Shown here: one piece after another, positions 25,376 through 33,177 of the stretch | Layout of the letters: each line of letters opens with the position of its first letter | Numbering within the stretch: the stretch's first letter is position 1 | Source: Streptomyces cavernae | GTDB taxonomy: Bacteria > Actinomycetota > Actinomycetes > Streptomycetales > Streptomycetaceae | Length of the DNA stretch: 64,000 nucleotides | Assembly: GCF_004023625.1 (NCBI RefSeq) | Contig: NZ_RPDJ01000007.1 | Location: forward strand, 124,001 to 188,000 | Direction: 5' to 3' | The notes under the pieces: model-generated | The model's input: the letters and a program-made list of their open reading frames with translations, nothing else | Databases searched by the model: none | What the model was told of the DNA's origin: nothing | Program-made: the position numbers and the translations under genes

Positions 25376-25620
25376 CGGGTCTTCACTGGCGGTCCGGAGG
25401 CGGGTCGGGGCCGCACGGTCCTGCCGCAGCCCCGTCGGCCCGGGAGGAAGCGGCGGCCGCGGGATGAGGGGAGCGAAACCCGCGGCTGCCGGGTCTCCGG
25501 GGCCTTTTCTCCCCAGGGGGGAGCGCCAGAGTGCCAGGTCCCGCGCGGCGCGGACAGGGGGCTGTGCGGAATGGCCGGTCCTGCTACCGCGGGATCAGGC
25601 CACCGTCGTACGGTGGCGTG

Positions 25621-26991
25621 GTGACCGAGTCTCCCGTCGATGTGACCGAGTCCCCCGCCGACCTCGTCATCACCCGCTGTACCGCCCTGGTGCACGGCGA
25701 CCAGGAGGAGGTCCGTTTCCTCGAGGACGCCACCGTCGTCGTACGGAACGGAGTCATCGAGGCGGTCCGCGCCGGCCGTGCCGACGACGGGAGGGAGGCC
25801 GTCGAGCACATCGACGCCCAGGGTGGGCTCGCCATGCCCGGACTCGTGAACTGCCACACCCACTCGCCGATGGTCGCCCTGCGCGGGATCGCCGAGGACG
25901 TGCCGGTGGAGGAGTGGTTCAACGACCTCATCTGGCCCATCGAGTCCAACCTCACCCCCAGGGATGTGGAACTGGGTGCCCGGCTCGCCTGCGCCGAGAT
26001 GATCCGCGGAGGCGTCACGTGTTTCGCCGACCACTACTTCTCGATGGACACGGTCGCCGCGGTCGTGGCGGACTGCGGACTGCGCGCCCACCTCGGTGAG
26101 GCCTACTTCTCCTCGCAGGGTCCCCGAGGGCGGGAGAAGTCGCTGGAGTTCGCGCTGCGGCACCGGGACTCCGCCGACGGCCGCATCACCACCGCGCTCG
26201 CCCCGCACGCCCCGTACACCGTGGACGACACCGATCTCGCCGCGACCGCCGAACTCGCCCGCGCGCACGGGCTGCCCGTGCACATCCACGCCGCCGAGAG
26301 CCGCGAGCAGACCGACAACAGCGTCGCCAGGCTCGGCCGGACGCCCATCGAGGCGCTGGAGCGCGCCGGACTCCTCGACACCGACCTCCTCATCGCGCAC
26401 GGCACCGGCATCATCGAGCGCGATCTGCCGGTTCTGCGGCGTGCGACCGGCCGGGTCGCCGTCGCCACCGCGCCCCGCGGGTACCTCAAGTTCGCCTGGA
26501 GCCCGACCCCGGTGCGTGCCCTGCGGGACGTCGGCATCCCGGTCGGCCTGGCCACCGACGGAGCGGCGTCCAACAACTCACTCGACGTGTGGGAATCCAT
26601 GGCCCTGACCGCCCTCGTGCAGAAGGAGGCCGAGGGCGACCCCCGGTGGCTGACCGCCCGGCAGGCGCTGCACCACGCGACGCTGCAGAGCGCGCGGGCC
26701 GTAGGGCTGGGGGAGCGGATCGGCAGCCTAGCGCCCGGGCACCGGGCGGACATCGTCCTGGTCGACCTCAGCGGCCCGCACACGCAGCCGGTGCACGATC
26801 TCGCCGCCACCCTGGTGCACAGCGCCCGCTCCGCCGACGTCCGCACCACCATCGTGGACGGCCGTGTCCTGATGCGGGACCGCGAACTGCTGACTCTCGA
26901 CCTGCCGTCCGTCGTACGGGAACTGGAAGAGCGCATGCCGGCCCTGCTCGACCGGAGCCATGGGCAGCGGATCCAGGACTACGAGGGCTGA
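25621..26991 (+). CDS. Amidohydrolase, MTA/SAH deaminase-like (TRZ/ATZ family)
   Basis: 456 aa. Metal-binding motifs of the amidohydrolase TIM barrel are present: N-C-H-T-H (residues about 77-81), HIHAAES (His and Glu of the deaminase group), AHGTG and GLATDGAASNNSLD (final Asp). The HTHSPM...DLIWPIE region resembles methylthioadenosine/S-adenosylhomocysteine deaminase-type enzymes. It should deaminate a purine-like or triazine-like substrate. Tandem GTG codons at 25618/25621 are both possible starts. Confidence 0.85.
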   Translation: MTESPVDVTESPADLVITRCTALVHGDQEEVRFLEDATVVVRNGVIEAVRAGRADDGREAVEHIDAQGGLAMPGLVNCHTHSPMVALRGIAEDVPVEEWFNDLIWPIESNLTPRDVELGARLACAEMIRGGVTCFADHYFSMDTVAAVVADCGLRAHLGEAYFSSQGPRGREKSLEFALRHRDSADGRITTALAPHAPYTVDDTDLAATAELARAHGLPVHIHAAESREQTDNSVARLGRTPIEALERAGLLDTDLLIAHGTGIIERDLPVLRRATGRVAVATAPRGYLKFAWSPTPVRALRDVGIPVGLATDGAASNNSLDVWESMALTALVQKEAEGDPRWLTARQALHHATLQSARAVGLGERIGSLAPGHRADIVLVDLSGPHTQPVHDLAATLVHSARSADVRTTIVDGRVLMRDRELLTLDLPSVVRELEERMPALLDRSHGQRIQDYEG

Positions 26992-27279
26992 CCCGCGCAC
27001 GTACTGGACCTGCATGAACCCGCCGATGCGTGGTAGGCGTACACCAGTACCCCACGCCGCCGGGGGGCAGCGGCAGGAGCGCGCAGGGAGGTGGGAGCCT
27101 ACTCACCGGCAGGGCGCGCGAGTGAGACGCCGATCACACGCGAAAGTAGGAATTGAGACATGTTTCACACAGTCGTGTTGACCGCGTGTCAGTAAAGTCT
27201 CATTGCTGTTACTTCAGGAGCCGCTTCCCTCATGGTTGGCGTTTAACTCTTCGAGAGCAGCGCTACATGGAGGTGTCAG

Positions 27280-27453
27280 GTGAACGGGCGAACGGTGCTG
27301 GAGCGCTTCCCCGCCGGTGGGCCGCGTGGATCGTGGCCCGCGGAGGAGTTCGCCGCGGCGCGCCGCATGGAGGGGCAGCCCGCGGAGGTCGTCATGGACA
27401 TCGCTACGGACGCTTTCCTGGTGATCGTACGGGCGGGCGACGCCACCGAGTGA
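27280..27453 (+). CDS. Small conserved protein, 57 aa
   Basis: Reads V-N-G-R-T-V-L-E-R-F-P-A-G-G-P-R-G-S-W-P and ends D-A-F-L-V-I-V-R-A-G-D-A-T-E. The excellent GGAGG at 27269-27273, 6 bp before GTG, and the acidic hydrophobic C-terminus support a real gene. I recall similar small Streptomyces proteins of unknown role but cannot name the family. It stands alone in a region otherwise without genes (26992-27279 and 27454-27729 hold nothing else I can support). Confidence 0.6.
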   Translation: MNGRTVLERFPAGGPRGSWPAEEFAAARRMEGQPAEVVMDIATDAFLVIVRAGDATE

Positions 27454-27729
27454 ACACGCTGTGCGGTCAGCCGGCCCCCCGGCCGACGGGTCTACTGGCC
27501 GACGAGTTTCCTGGCCGGCGGGCCTGGCGGCCGACAGGTGTGGCCGACGGATTCCCGGCGGGCTCTCATGGTCTCCCGGTCGACGGCCTCATGCCCTGGC
27601 AAGCTGACGGCCTCCCGCCCGGGCAGCGGTGAGTAGCGGCAGCCACAGGCGCGGTGAGCGCAGGAGAGCGTTCGGGGCCCCGTTCAAGGGCCCCGCCGAG
27701 GATCACGCAAACGGCCGCTATGGCGGCGA

Positions 27730-28188
27730 TCAGGCGCTGATCGGGCGCGACCAGGACGGGGTCGTGCCCGTGACCCGGCACAGCGCCAGATACAGCGGTA
27801 TGGGCGGAGTGTAGGGAATCGTTCCGTCAGGCTGGTGGATGAGGGCGGGGGCGGGCTGCCCGCCGGGCGCGACCGTCCCACCGGTGTACACCGCCCCGGT
27901 CGCGTACTCCGCGGGCGCCGGCCATTCCAGCGCGACGTCGGAGTCCGACGGCACGATCCACCACCAGTGCGTTCCGTCCTCGTAGACGCACCCCACCCTC
28001 GGCAGGCGCGCCAGCAGCAGTCTGCCGACGACCGCGGGAACCACCACCGCGTCGCACCCGAGCGGCGCGGTCATGCCGTCGGGCATCGACAGCCGCACCG
28101 GTTCCGGTGCGGCGGACACCCGCCGTCGGCGCTTCATCCGGACCAGCGTGTCCAGACTCACCACCGGTGAGGTGGTCCTCACACTCAT
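27730..28188 (-). CDS. Hypothetical protein downstream of the ATP-binding regulator
   Basis: 152 aa. It begins MSVRTTSPVVSLDTLVRMKRRRR and contains GCVYEDGTHWWWIVPSDSDVALEW. No domain recognised. It starts 13 bp after the stop of the ATP-binding protein and is surely co-transcribed with it. Such proteins are common partners in the ATPase/XRE/DUF397 clusters of streptomycetes, so it may be a regulatory accessory. Confidence 0.65.
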   Translation of the reverse strand: MSVRTTSPVVSLDTLVRMKRRRRVSAAPEPVRLSMPDGMTAPLGCDAVVVPAVVGRLLLARLPRVGCVYEDGTHWWWIVPSDSDVALEWPAPAEYATGAVYTGGTVAPGGQPAPALIHQPDGTIPYTPPIPLYLALCRVTGTTPSWSRPISA

Positions 28189-28201
28189 TCGGCCCCCGAT
28201 C

Positions 28202-28930
28202 TCACACCCACTCAGGCCCTGTTCCGTGGCTCCGCTCCGTGTCGACGGCGTCCGCCGCCCGCGGTAGTTCCGCCCAGACCAGCAGTCCGGGCCCGGTCTC
28301 CTGGGCGCCCCAGGCGCTGCACATCGCCGCGACCAGGAGCAGTCCCCTGCCGTGTTCCTCCTCCGGCCGCTTCGGCGACGGATGCGGCTCACCCGGCGCA
28401 CACCCTTCATCACGTACCGCGATCCGGACCAGTTCATGGTCATCGAGAAGTTCGCACACGATCTGCCGGCTCGCGGTGTGCACGATGGCGTTGGTGACCA
28501 GCTCGGAGATGACCAAGGCAGCCGTGTCACAGGTGTCGTCGGCGATCGACCAGCCGGTCAGCCGGTCCCGGGTCAGGCGCCGGGCCTTGGCCGCGGAGCC
28601 GGGGTGGGCGGCCAGCTCGAAGCGGAACCGGCGTTCGACGGCGACCTCGGGTTGCGGGTTCCCGGCTTCGGGCAGCCGGTTCCCGGCTTCGGGGCGCGGG
28701 TGCCCGTCGACGGGACCTGAATCCCCGTCAACGGGACGTGGGTCCCTTTCAGCGGGACGTGGGTCCCCGTCGACGGGACCTGGCTCCCCGTCAGCGGGAC
28801 GTGTGTCCCTGGTGTCGGGGTGCGGGTCCCCGGAGGCGCGCAGACGTATCCGGTCTTCGGCGGCGTCTGTTCCTAAGGACGCGGACGGAATCACGCTTGC
28901 CACTATCTCCCCGCCGTGAACACTTGGCAA
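28202..28930 (-). CDS. Anti-sigma-factor-like ATP-binding protein (HATPase_c)
   Basis: 242 aa. The C-terminal GHKL domain (residues about 100-235) has an N-box ELVTNAIVHT, a degenerate G1 box DEGCAPGEP and G2 box HGRGLLLVAAM, the SpoIIAB/RsbW type often found in Streptomyces signalling. The first 95 residues are an acidic Pro/Gly/Asp repeat (GDPRPVDGD-type) coded by 24-bp DNA repeats at about 28680-28810. Divergent from the XRE-DUF5753 gene. Confidence 0.85.
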   Translation of the reverse strand: MPSVHGGEIVASVIPSASLGTDAAEDRIRLRASGDPHPDTRDTRPADGEPGPVDGDPRPAERDPRPVDGDSGPVDGHPRPEAGNRLPEAGNPQPEVAVERRFRFELAAHPGSAAKARRLTRDRLTGWSIADDTCDTAALVISELVTNAIVHTASRQIVCELLDDHELVRIAVRDEGCAPGEPHPSPKRPEEEHGRGLLLVAAMCSAWGAQETGPGLLVWAELPRAADAVDTERSHGTGPEWV

Positions 28931-28934
28931 GGGT

Positions 28935-28988
28935 CACTCTGAAAAATGCAGAGTGCAGTGTGCCGTGTGGAAGGGCCATGGCACACTG
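28935..28988. promoter_or_regulatory. Paired inverted repeats in the divergent ATPase-XRE promoter region
   Basis: CACTCTG/CAGAGTG arms (28935-28941, 28949-28955, 7-nt centre) and CAGTGTGCC/GGCACACTG arms (28956-28964, 28980-28988). A TGCAGAGTGCAGTGTG run repeats a GTG-C half-site. The likely binder is the adjacent XRE protein. Confidence 0.5.
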
Positions 28989-29082
28989 CTCGCAACAGCA
29001 CAGCGTATGGCGCCAGTTGAGGTTTCTCCGGATTTGCCCCAGCGGCGCTTTCCCGGCTGTTCAGGACTAGGAGAGGTGGGAC

Positions 29083-29943
29083 GTGAGCGAACCGCGGTCT
29101 GCGCCGACGGTCGGCCAGGTCGTCCTCGGCCGGCGCCTCCTCGACCTGCGTGAACGCGCGGGGCTCAAGAGGGAGGAGGCCGCGCAGGTCCTCCGCGTCG
29201 CCCCCGCCACGGTCCGCCGCATGGAAACGGCCGAGGTCGCGCTCAAGATTCCGTACCTCCAACTGCTGCTGAAGGCCTACGGCGTCGGTGACGAAGAGGC
29301 CGAGGTGTTCGTCGCACTCGCCGAAGAGGCGAACAAGCCCGGCTGGTGGCAGCGTTACCACGACATCCTGCCGGGCTGGTTCTCGATGTACGTCAGCCTG
29401 GAGGGCGCGGCGAGCCTCATCCGCTCGTACGAACCGCACTTCGTGCCCGGGCTGCTGCAGACCGAGGCCTACGCGCGCGGCGTCCTGCAGTCCGGTGCCA
29501 TCGGTGCCACCCGGCCCGAGGACATCGAACGCCATGTCGCCCTCCGAATGCAGCGGCAGTCGCTGCTCACCCGGGAGGACGCCCCGCGGATCTGGGCGGT
29601 GATGGACGAGACCGCGATTCGCCGCACGGTCGGCTGCCGCGAGGTGATGGGCGCTCAGATCGACAAACTTCTCGAGGTCACGGAACTGCCCAACGTGACC
29701 CTGCAGATCGCCCCCTTCTCGGCGGGACCGCACCCGGGTACGTACGGCCCAGTCGTGCTCTTCCGATTCGCCATGCCGGAACTTCCGGACATGGTCTACA
29801 GCGAGTACCTGACCGGCGCCGTCTATCTGGACGCGCGCATCGAGGTGACCAGCTACCTCGAGGTCATGGACCGCATGGCGGCGCAGGCCGCCACAGCACA
29901 TCGCACGAAGGAGATCCTTCGGGATCTCCGCAAGGAGCTGTGA
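29083..29943 (+). CDS. XRE-family regulator with DUF5753 domain
   Basis: 286 aa. An N-terminal helix-turn-helix (residues 10-65; L-R-E-R-A-G-L-K-R-E-E-A-A-Q-V-L) is followed by the DUF5753 region (about 95-280) with SYEPHFVPGLLQTEAYAR and the ITLQIAPF-like VTLQIAPFSAG. This is the WhiJ-like class, which usually works with an adjacent DUF397 protein. GTG start after GGAGAGG. The DUF397 gene begins at the very next base after its stop. Confidence 0.92.
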   Translation: MSEPRSAPTVGQVVLGRRLLDLRERAGLKREEAAQVLRVAPATVRRMETAEVALKIPYLQLLLKAYGVGDEEAEVFVALAEEANKPGWWQRYHDILPGWFSMYVSLEGAASLIRSYEPHFVPGLLQTEAYARGVLQSGAIGATRPEDIERHVALRMQRQSLLTREDAPRIWAVMDETAIRRTVGCREVMGAQIDKLLEVTELPNVTLQIAPFSAGPHPGTYGPVVLFRFAMPELPDMVYSEYLTGAVYLDARIEVTSYLEVMDRMAAQAATAHRTKEILRDLRKEL

Positions 29944-30198
29944 ATGAATCGCATCAAGCAGCGGATTCACGTCTACAACGGCATGCCCGCCCGAGACCTG
30001 GGAACCGAGGGCTGGCACAAGCCGTGGAGCGGTGGGAACGGCGGCAACTGCCTGGAGGCCATGAAGCTCGCCGACGGACGCATCGCCGTGCGTCAGTCCA
30101 CCGATCCGGACGGTCCCGCGCTGATCTACACCCCGGACGAGATGACGGCGTTCATCGAGGGCGCCAAGGCCGGAGAGGCGGATTTCCTGCTGTCATGA
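29944..30198 (+). CDS. DUF397 domain protein
   Basis: 84 aa. GTEGWHKPWSGGNGGNCLEAMKLADGR and RQSTDPDGPALIYTPDEMTAFIEGAKAGEAD (each quoted in part) are the DUF397 hallmark. Directly abutting the XRE gene (TGA-ATG), it is translationally coupled. Such proteins are thought to modulate their XRE partner in Streptomyces development or antibiotic control. Confidence 0.92.
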   Translation: MNRIKQRIHVYNGMPARDLGTEGWHKPWSGGNGGNCLEAMKLADGRIAVRQSTDPDGPALIYTPDEMTAFIEGAKAGEADFLLS

Positions 30199-30273
30199 CA
30201 ACGTTGGTCCTCGCCTGCGGCACGCCGTAAGGCCTGGTCCAGCACGCGGCGACGCGCCGCGCACCCCAGGGAC

Positions 30274-30304
30274 ACGGGCCCGGCCAACAGGGGGCCGGGC
30301 CCGT
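30274..30304. terminator. Bidirectional terminator
   Basis: ACGGGCCCGGCC (30274-30285) pairs with GGCCGGGCCCGT (30293-30304), 12 bp with a 7-nt loop. It lies between the convergent DUF397 and phosphatase genes. Confidence 0.85.
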
Positions 30305-30325
30305 ACTCGTACTCCAATATCCGAG

Positions 30326-31066
30326 CTATAGCCATGACCAGAGCCGGCGCGGAGCGTCCACCAGCCGGCTCACCACGCTCACCGCGACCGGAGGACGGCT
30401 CGCGCGGGTCCGGGTCAGGGTCAGCCCGTAGTAGAGCTGCTCGATCGACGGCGGCCCCACCGCGAGATCGAGCCGGACGGCCGCCGCCGGTGACTGCTGT
30501 CCGGTGCGGACGAGATAGGCCGCCGCCATCGACCCTGCACGGCCGACTCCGGGCCCGCAGTGCACGAAGACCCGCCCGGGGGCGGTACGCACCACGTCGA
30601 GCAGCCGCCGCACCTGGGCGGGAGTGGGTGTCTGCCCGTCCCGGATCGGCAGCCGTACGACCTCGAGCCCGGCACGGCGCGGTTCGGCCCGCCGACTCGC
30701 GCTCACCCGCTCCGCACGCAGATCAACAACGGTCGTGAACCTCCGCCATGTCAGCTCCACGTATCCGCGCCGCGAGGGTGCGGACCCGCGCCACAGCTTT
30801 CCGTCGACCGGCTGGAAGTGCTGGATGCCCCGGACCGTACGGGCCCCCTCGGGCGGCGGGGTCTCCTGGCGTGCCCAGTGCGACAGCGCGAGGATGCCCA
30901 GCGCACCGGTCGCCCAGAGTGCGAGATAGGCGAGTACGAGGCCGATGAGGACGCGCCGCGCCACGCGCAACAGCCGCCGGGCGGGCACGCCGGGCCCGGA
31001 GGTCGCGGAGATGACATCCATGGACGGCCCGGGGGGTTCGGGGGTGGGGAGCAGACGCCCCGGCAT
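30326..31066 (-). CDS. Membrane-anchored dual-specificity/tyrosine phosphatase-like protein
   Basis: 246 aa. One transmembrane helix (residues about 32-55) is followed by a DSP/PTP domain with signature V-H-C-G-P-G-V-G-R-A-G (HCX5R loop complete) and an upstream general-acid region VVRLPIRDGQ. It would dephosphorylate protein or lipid substrates on the outer or inner face; the topology is not certain. The start is chosen at ATG 31066; ATG 31021 is possible. Confidence 0.8.
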   Translation of the reverse strand: MPGRLLPTPEPPGPSMDVISATSGPGVPARRLLRVARRVLIGLVLAYLALWATGALGILALSHWARQETPPPEGARTVRGIQHFQPVDGKLWRGSAPSRRGYVELTWRRFTTVVDLRAERVSASRRAEPRRAGLEVVRLPIRDGQTPTPAQVRRLLDVVRTAPGRVFVHCGPGVGRAGSMAAAYLVRTGQQSPAAAVRLDLAVGPPSIEQLYYGLTLTRTRASRPPVAVSVVSRLVDAPRRLWSWL

Positions 31067-31164
31067 CGTAACTTCGTGCCGTGCGCAGGGTGGTGACCTG
31101 CGGGATCGAGACCACACCAGGCACCCGAAAGGCTCAGCGCCGACGCGCTGGCCCACCACGAACA

Positions 31165-31440
31165 TGGCGGGCCCGGACCCGGCTCGCGCCGCGTGCCTCG
31201 CCCGTCTTCGGTTCGCGCCGCGTGCGTGGCCCGGGGCTGGTTCGCGCCGCGTGCCTTGCCCGTCTTCGGTTCGCGCCGCGTGCGTGGCCCGGACCCGGCT
31301 CGCGCCGCGTGCCTCGCCTGCCTCCCGTTCGCATACGGATCACGCGTGCTTGGCCCGGGGTCCGGTTCGGACCGCATGCCTCGTCCGCCTCCGGCTCACG
31401 TTGCGCGCCTCGCCCGGGTCCTGTTCGTACCGGCGGCACC
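31165..31440. repeat. Degenerate tandem repeat, about 28-bp unit
   Basis: Repeated units built on GGTTCGCGCCGCGTGC followed by either CTCGCCCGTCTT or GTGGCCCGG, alternating so that a higher-order unit of about 56 bp appears. All frames are open because of the composition; no gene is called here. It lies between the divergent phosphatase 5' end and the 3' end of the MocR gene. Confidence 0.85.
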
Positions 31441-31445
31441 CGCGC

Positions 31446-32855
31446 TCACCCCGGTGGCAGCACCCCGCACAAGGCCTCCAGCGCGGCACCATAGGCGTGT
31501 TCGGCCGGTGTCGCGTAGCCCACGACCAGACCGTCCCGCGCCGGCACGGTCGCCTCCGGATGCCGGAACGCGGCGAGCCCGTCCAGTGCGATCCCCTGCC
31601 ACGCCGCCGCCTTGACCACCGACGACTCGGTCCCGTCCGGCAGTCGCAGAACCGCGTGCAGTCCGGCCGCGATCCCGGTCACCTCGATGTGCGGAGCCCG
31701 CGCGGCGAGCGCCTCGACGAGACGGTCACGGCGGCGCCGGTACCGCTGGCGCATGCGCCGCACATGACGGTCGTAAGACCCGGAGACGATGAAGTCCGCG
31801 AGCGCCAACTGGTCCAGGACGCTCGCCCACGCCTCCCGTTCGCCCTTAGCCGCGAGCACGTCCTCGACGCAGTGCTCGGGAAGCACCATCCAGCCGAGCC
31901 GCAGCGCCGGCGACAGACTCTTGCTCACCGAGCCGATGTGCACGACCCACTCCGGGCCCAGCCCCTGAACCGCCCCCACGGGCTTGCGGTCGTAGCGGAA
32001 CTCCCCGTCGTAGTCGTCCTCGAGGACCACGGCCCCCCGCGCGCGTGCCCAGTCGACGACCGCCGTCCGCCGGGTGGCGTGCAGCGGCCCGCCGGTAGGG
32101 AACTGGTGTGCGGGCGTGAGGAGCACGGCGCGCTCCTTCCCCAGCTGCCCGACCCGCGCCCCGTCCTCGTCCAACGGCAGCGGAACGGTGCGTACAGCGG
32201 CGGCGGCCAGCACCTGCCGGTGGAAGGCCAGCCCGTACGACTCCACGGCCAGCGGCCCTCGCACGACGGCCGGGAACAGCAGCCGGAGCGCGTGCGCGAA
32301 GCCGGAGCAGATCACGATGCGCGCGGGATGGGTCCGAACTCCCCGCGCACGTGCCAGATACTCGGCCAGTGCCGTGCGCAGCTCGATCCGCCCGGCCGGA
32401 TCGCCGGGCCCGAACGCCTCGTTGGCCGCGGCGCCCACCGCCCGCCGGTACGACGCCAGCCAGGCCGTCCGCGGGAACGACGCTGCGTCCGGGGTGCCCT
32501 GCCGAAGATCGTGCCGTGGGGCCCGCGGGCGCGGAGGTGCCTTCTTCGGCACGCGCGTGGGGGTGCCGGGTGGTCCGGCGCGCTCGGCCACGCGGGTTCC
32601 CGAGCCCTGACGGGCGGTCAGCCAGCCCTCCGCGACGAGTTCTGCGTACGCGTCGGCGACCGTGTTGCGCGCGACCCCGAGGTCGCCCGCGAGCGAGCGG
32701 TACGGCGGGAGCCGGGTGCCCGGGGTGAGCCGGCCCGAGCGCACGGCCTCGCGCAGCGCGTGGATGAGGGCCGCCCGGCGGCCACCGCCCCCGCTCACCT
32801 CGAGATGCAGATCGACACCGAGGATCTCAGCCGGATTGACCCACGATTCCTCCAT
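31446..32855 (-). CDS. MocR-type regulator (GntR HTH fused to PLP aminotransferase fold)
   Basis: 469 aa. A GntR winged helix occupies residues 22-90 (PPYRSLAGDLGVARNTVADAY read across the turn) and a fold-type I aminotransferase domain residues 115-465. The PLP lysine lies in G-S-V-S-K-S-L-S-P. MocR proteins control vitamin B6, GABA, taurine or transporter genes, usually divergent neighbours. Here the divergent side holds only a 43-codon Thr-rich frame and then gltD, so the target is unclear. Confidence 0.88.
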   Translation of the reverse strand: MEESWVNPAEILGVDLHLEVSGGGGRRAALIHALREAVRSGRLTPGTRLPPYRSLAGDLGVARNTVADAYAELVAEGWLTARQGSGTRVAERAGPPGTPTRVPKKAPPRPRAPRHDLRQGTPDAASFPRTAWLASYRRAVGAAANEAFGPGDPAGRIELRTALAEYLARARGVRTHPARIVICSGFAHALRLLFPAVVRGPLAVESYGLAFHRQVLAAAAVRTVPLPLDEDGARVGQLGKERAVLLTPAHQFPTGGPLHATRRTAVVDWARARGAVVLEDDYDGEFRYDRKPVGAVQGLGPEWVVHIGSVSKSLSPALRLGWMVLPEHCVEDVLAAKGEREAWASVLDQLALADFIVSGSYDRHVRRMRQRYRRRRDRLVEALAARAPHIEVTGIAAGLHAVLRLPDGTESSVVKAAAWQGIALDGLAAFRHPEATVPARDGLVVGYATPAEHAYGAALEALCGVLPPG

Positions 32856-32902
32856 GGAATCGCACCTTACCCGGGGTCTTTACGGTCCGTGGATTCATCG
32901 TC

Positions 32903-33034
32903 ATGACGACGAGAACGACGACGGACGCACCAACGAAGACGCAGGTGAACACGCAGGTGGAGACGCAGATGAACACACCGACGAACACGGCGACTCCGGC
33001 CGCTCCGACGGGACCGCCCGCCTCGACGGGCTAG
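32903..33034 (+). CDS. Possible 43-aa Thr-rich peptide, divergent from mocR
   Basis: ATG at 32903, M-T-T-R-T-T-T-D-A-P, then a Thr/Pro/Asn-rich chain ending P-P-A-S-T-G. No ribosome site is clear. It may be the surviving N-terminus of a deleted gene once controlled by MocR, or not a gene. The DNA itself is a degenerate GAACAC/GACGAA-type repeat. Confidence 0.25.
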   Translation: MTTRTTTDAPTKTQVNTQVETQMNTPTNTATPAAPTGPPASTG

Positions 33035-33177
33035 TGGCCCGGCAACCGCCGGGGCACTGGCGTCGGCGCTGAGCCGGTGCCCGCGGATCGGTCCCTCCGG
33101 TCGGTCGGTGAGTCGCCTTCGCGGGGCGGGGACCCGCGAGCCGCCCTCCGGCCGCCCTGCCGGCCGTCCCGTGGGCC

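Noticed and set aside
27170..27215. Promoter with TTGACC and GTGTCAGTA before the 57-aa gene
   Set aside because: TTGACC has no -10 at 16-19 bp and the GTCAGTA element lacks TAnnnT after 8 bp; not convincing.
31081..31494. Arg-rich open frames on both strands between the phosphatase and MocR genes
   Set aside because: Product of the GC-rich tandem repeat; no start signals and no domain.
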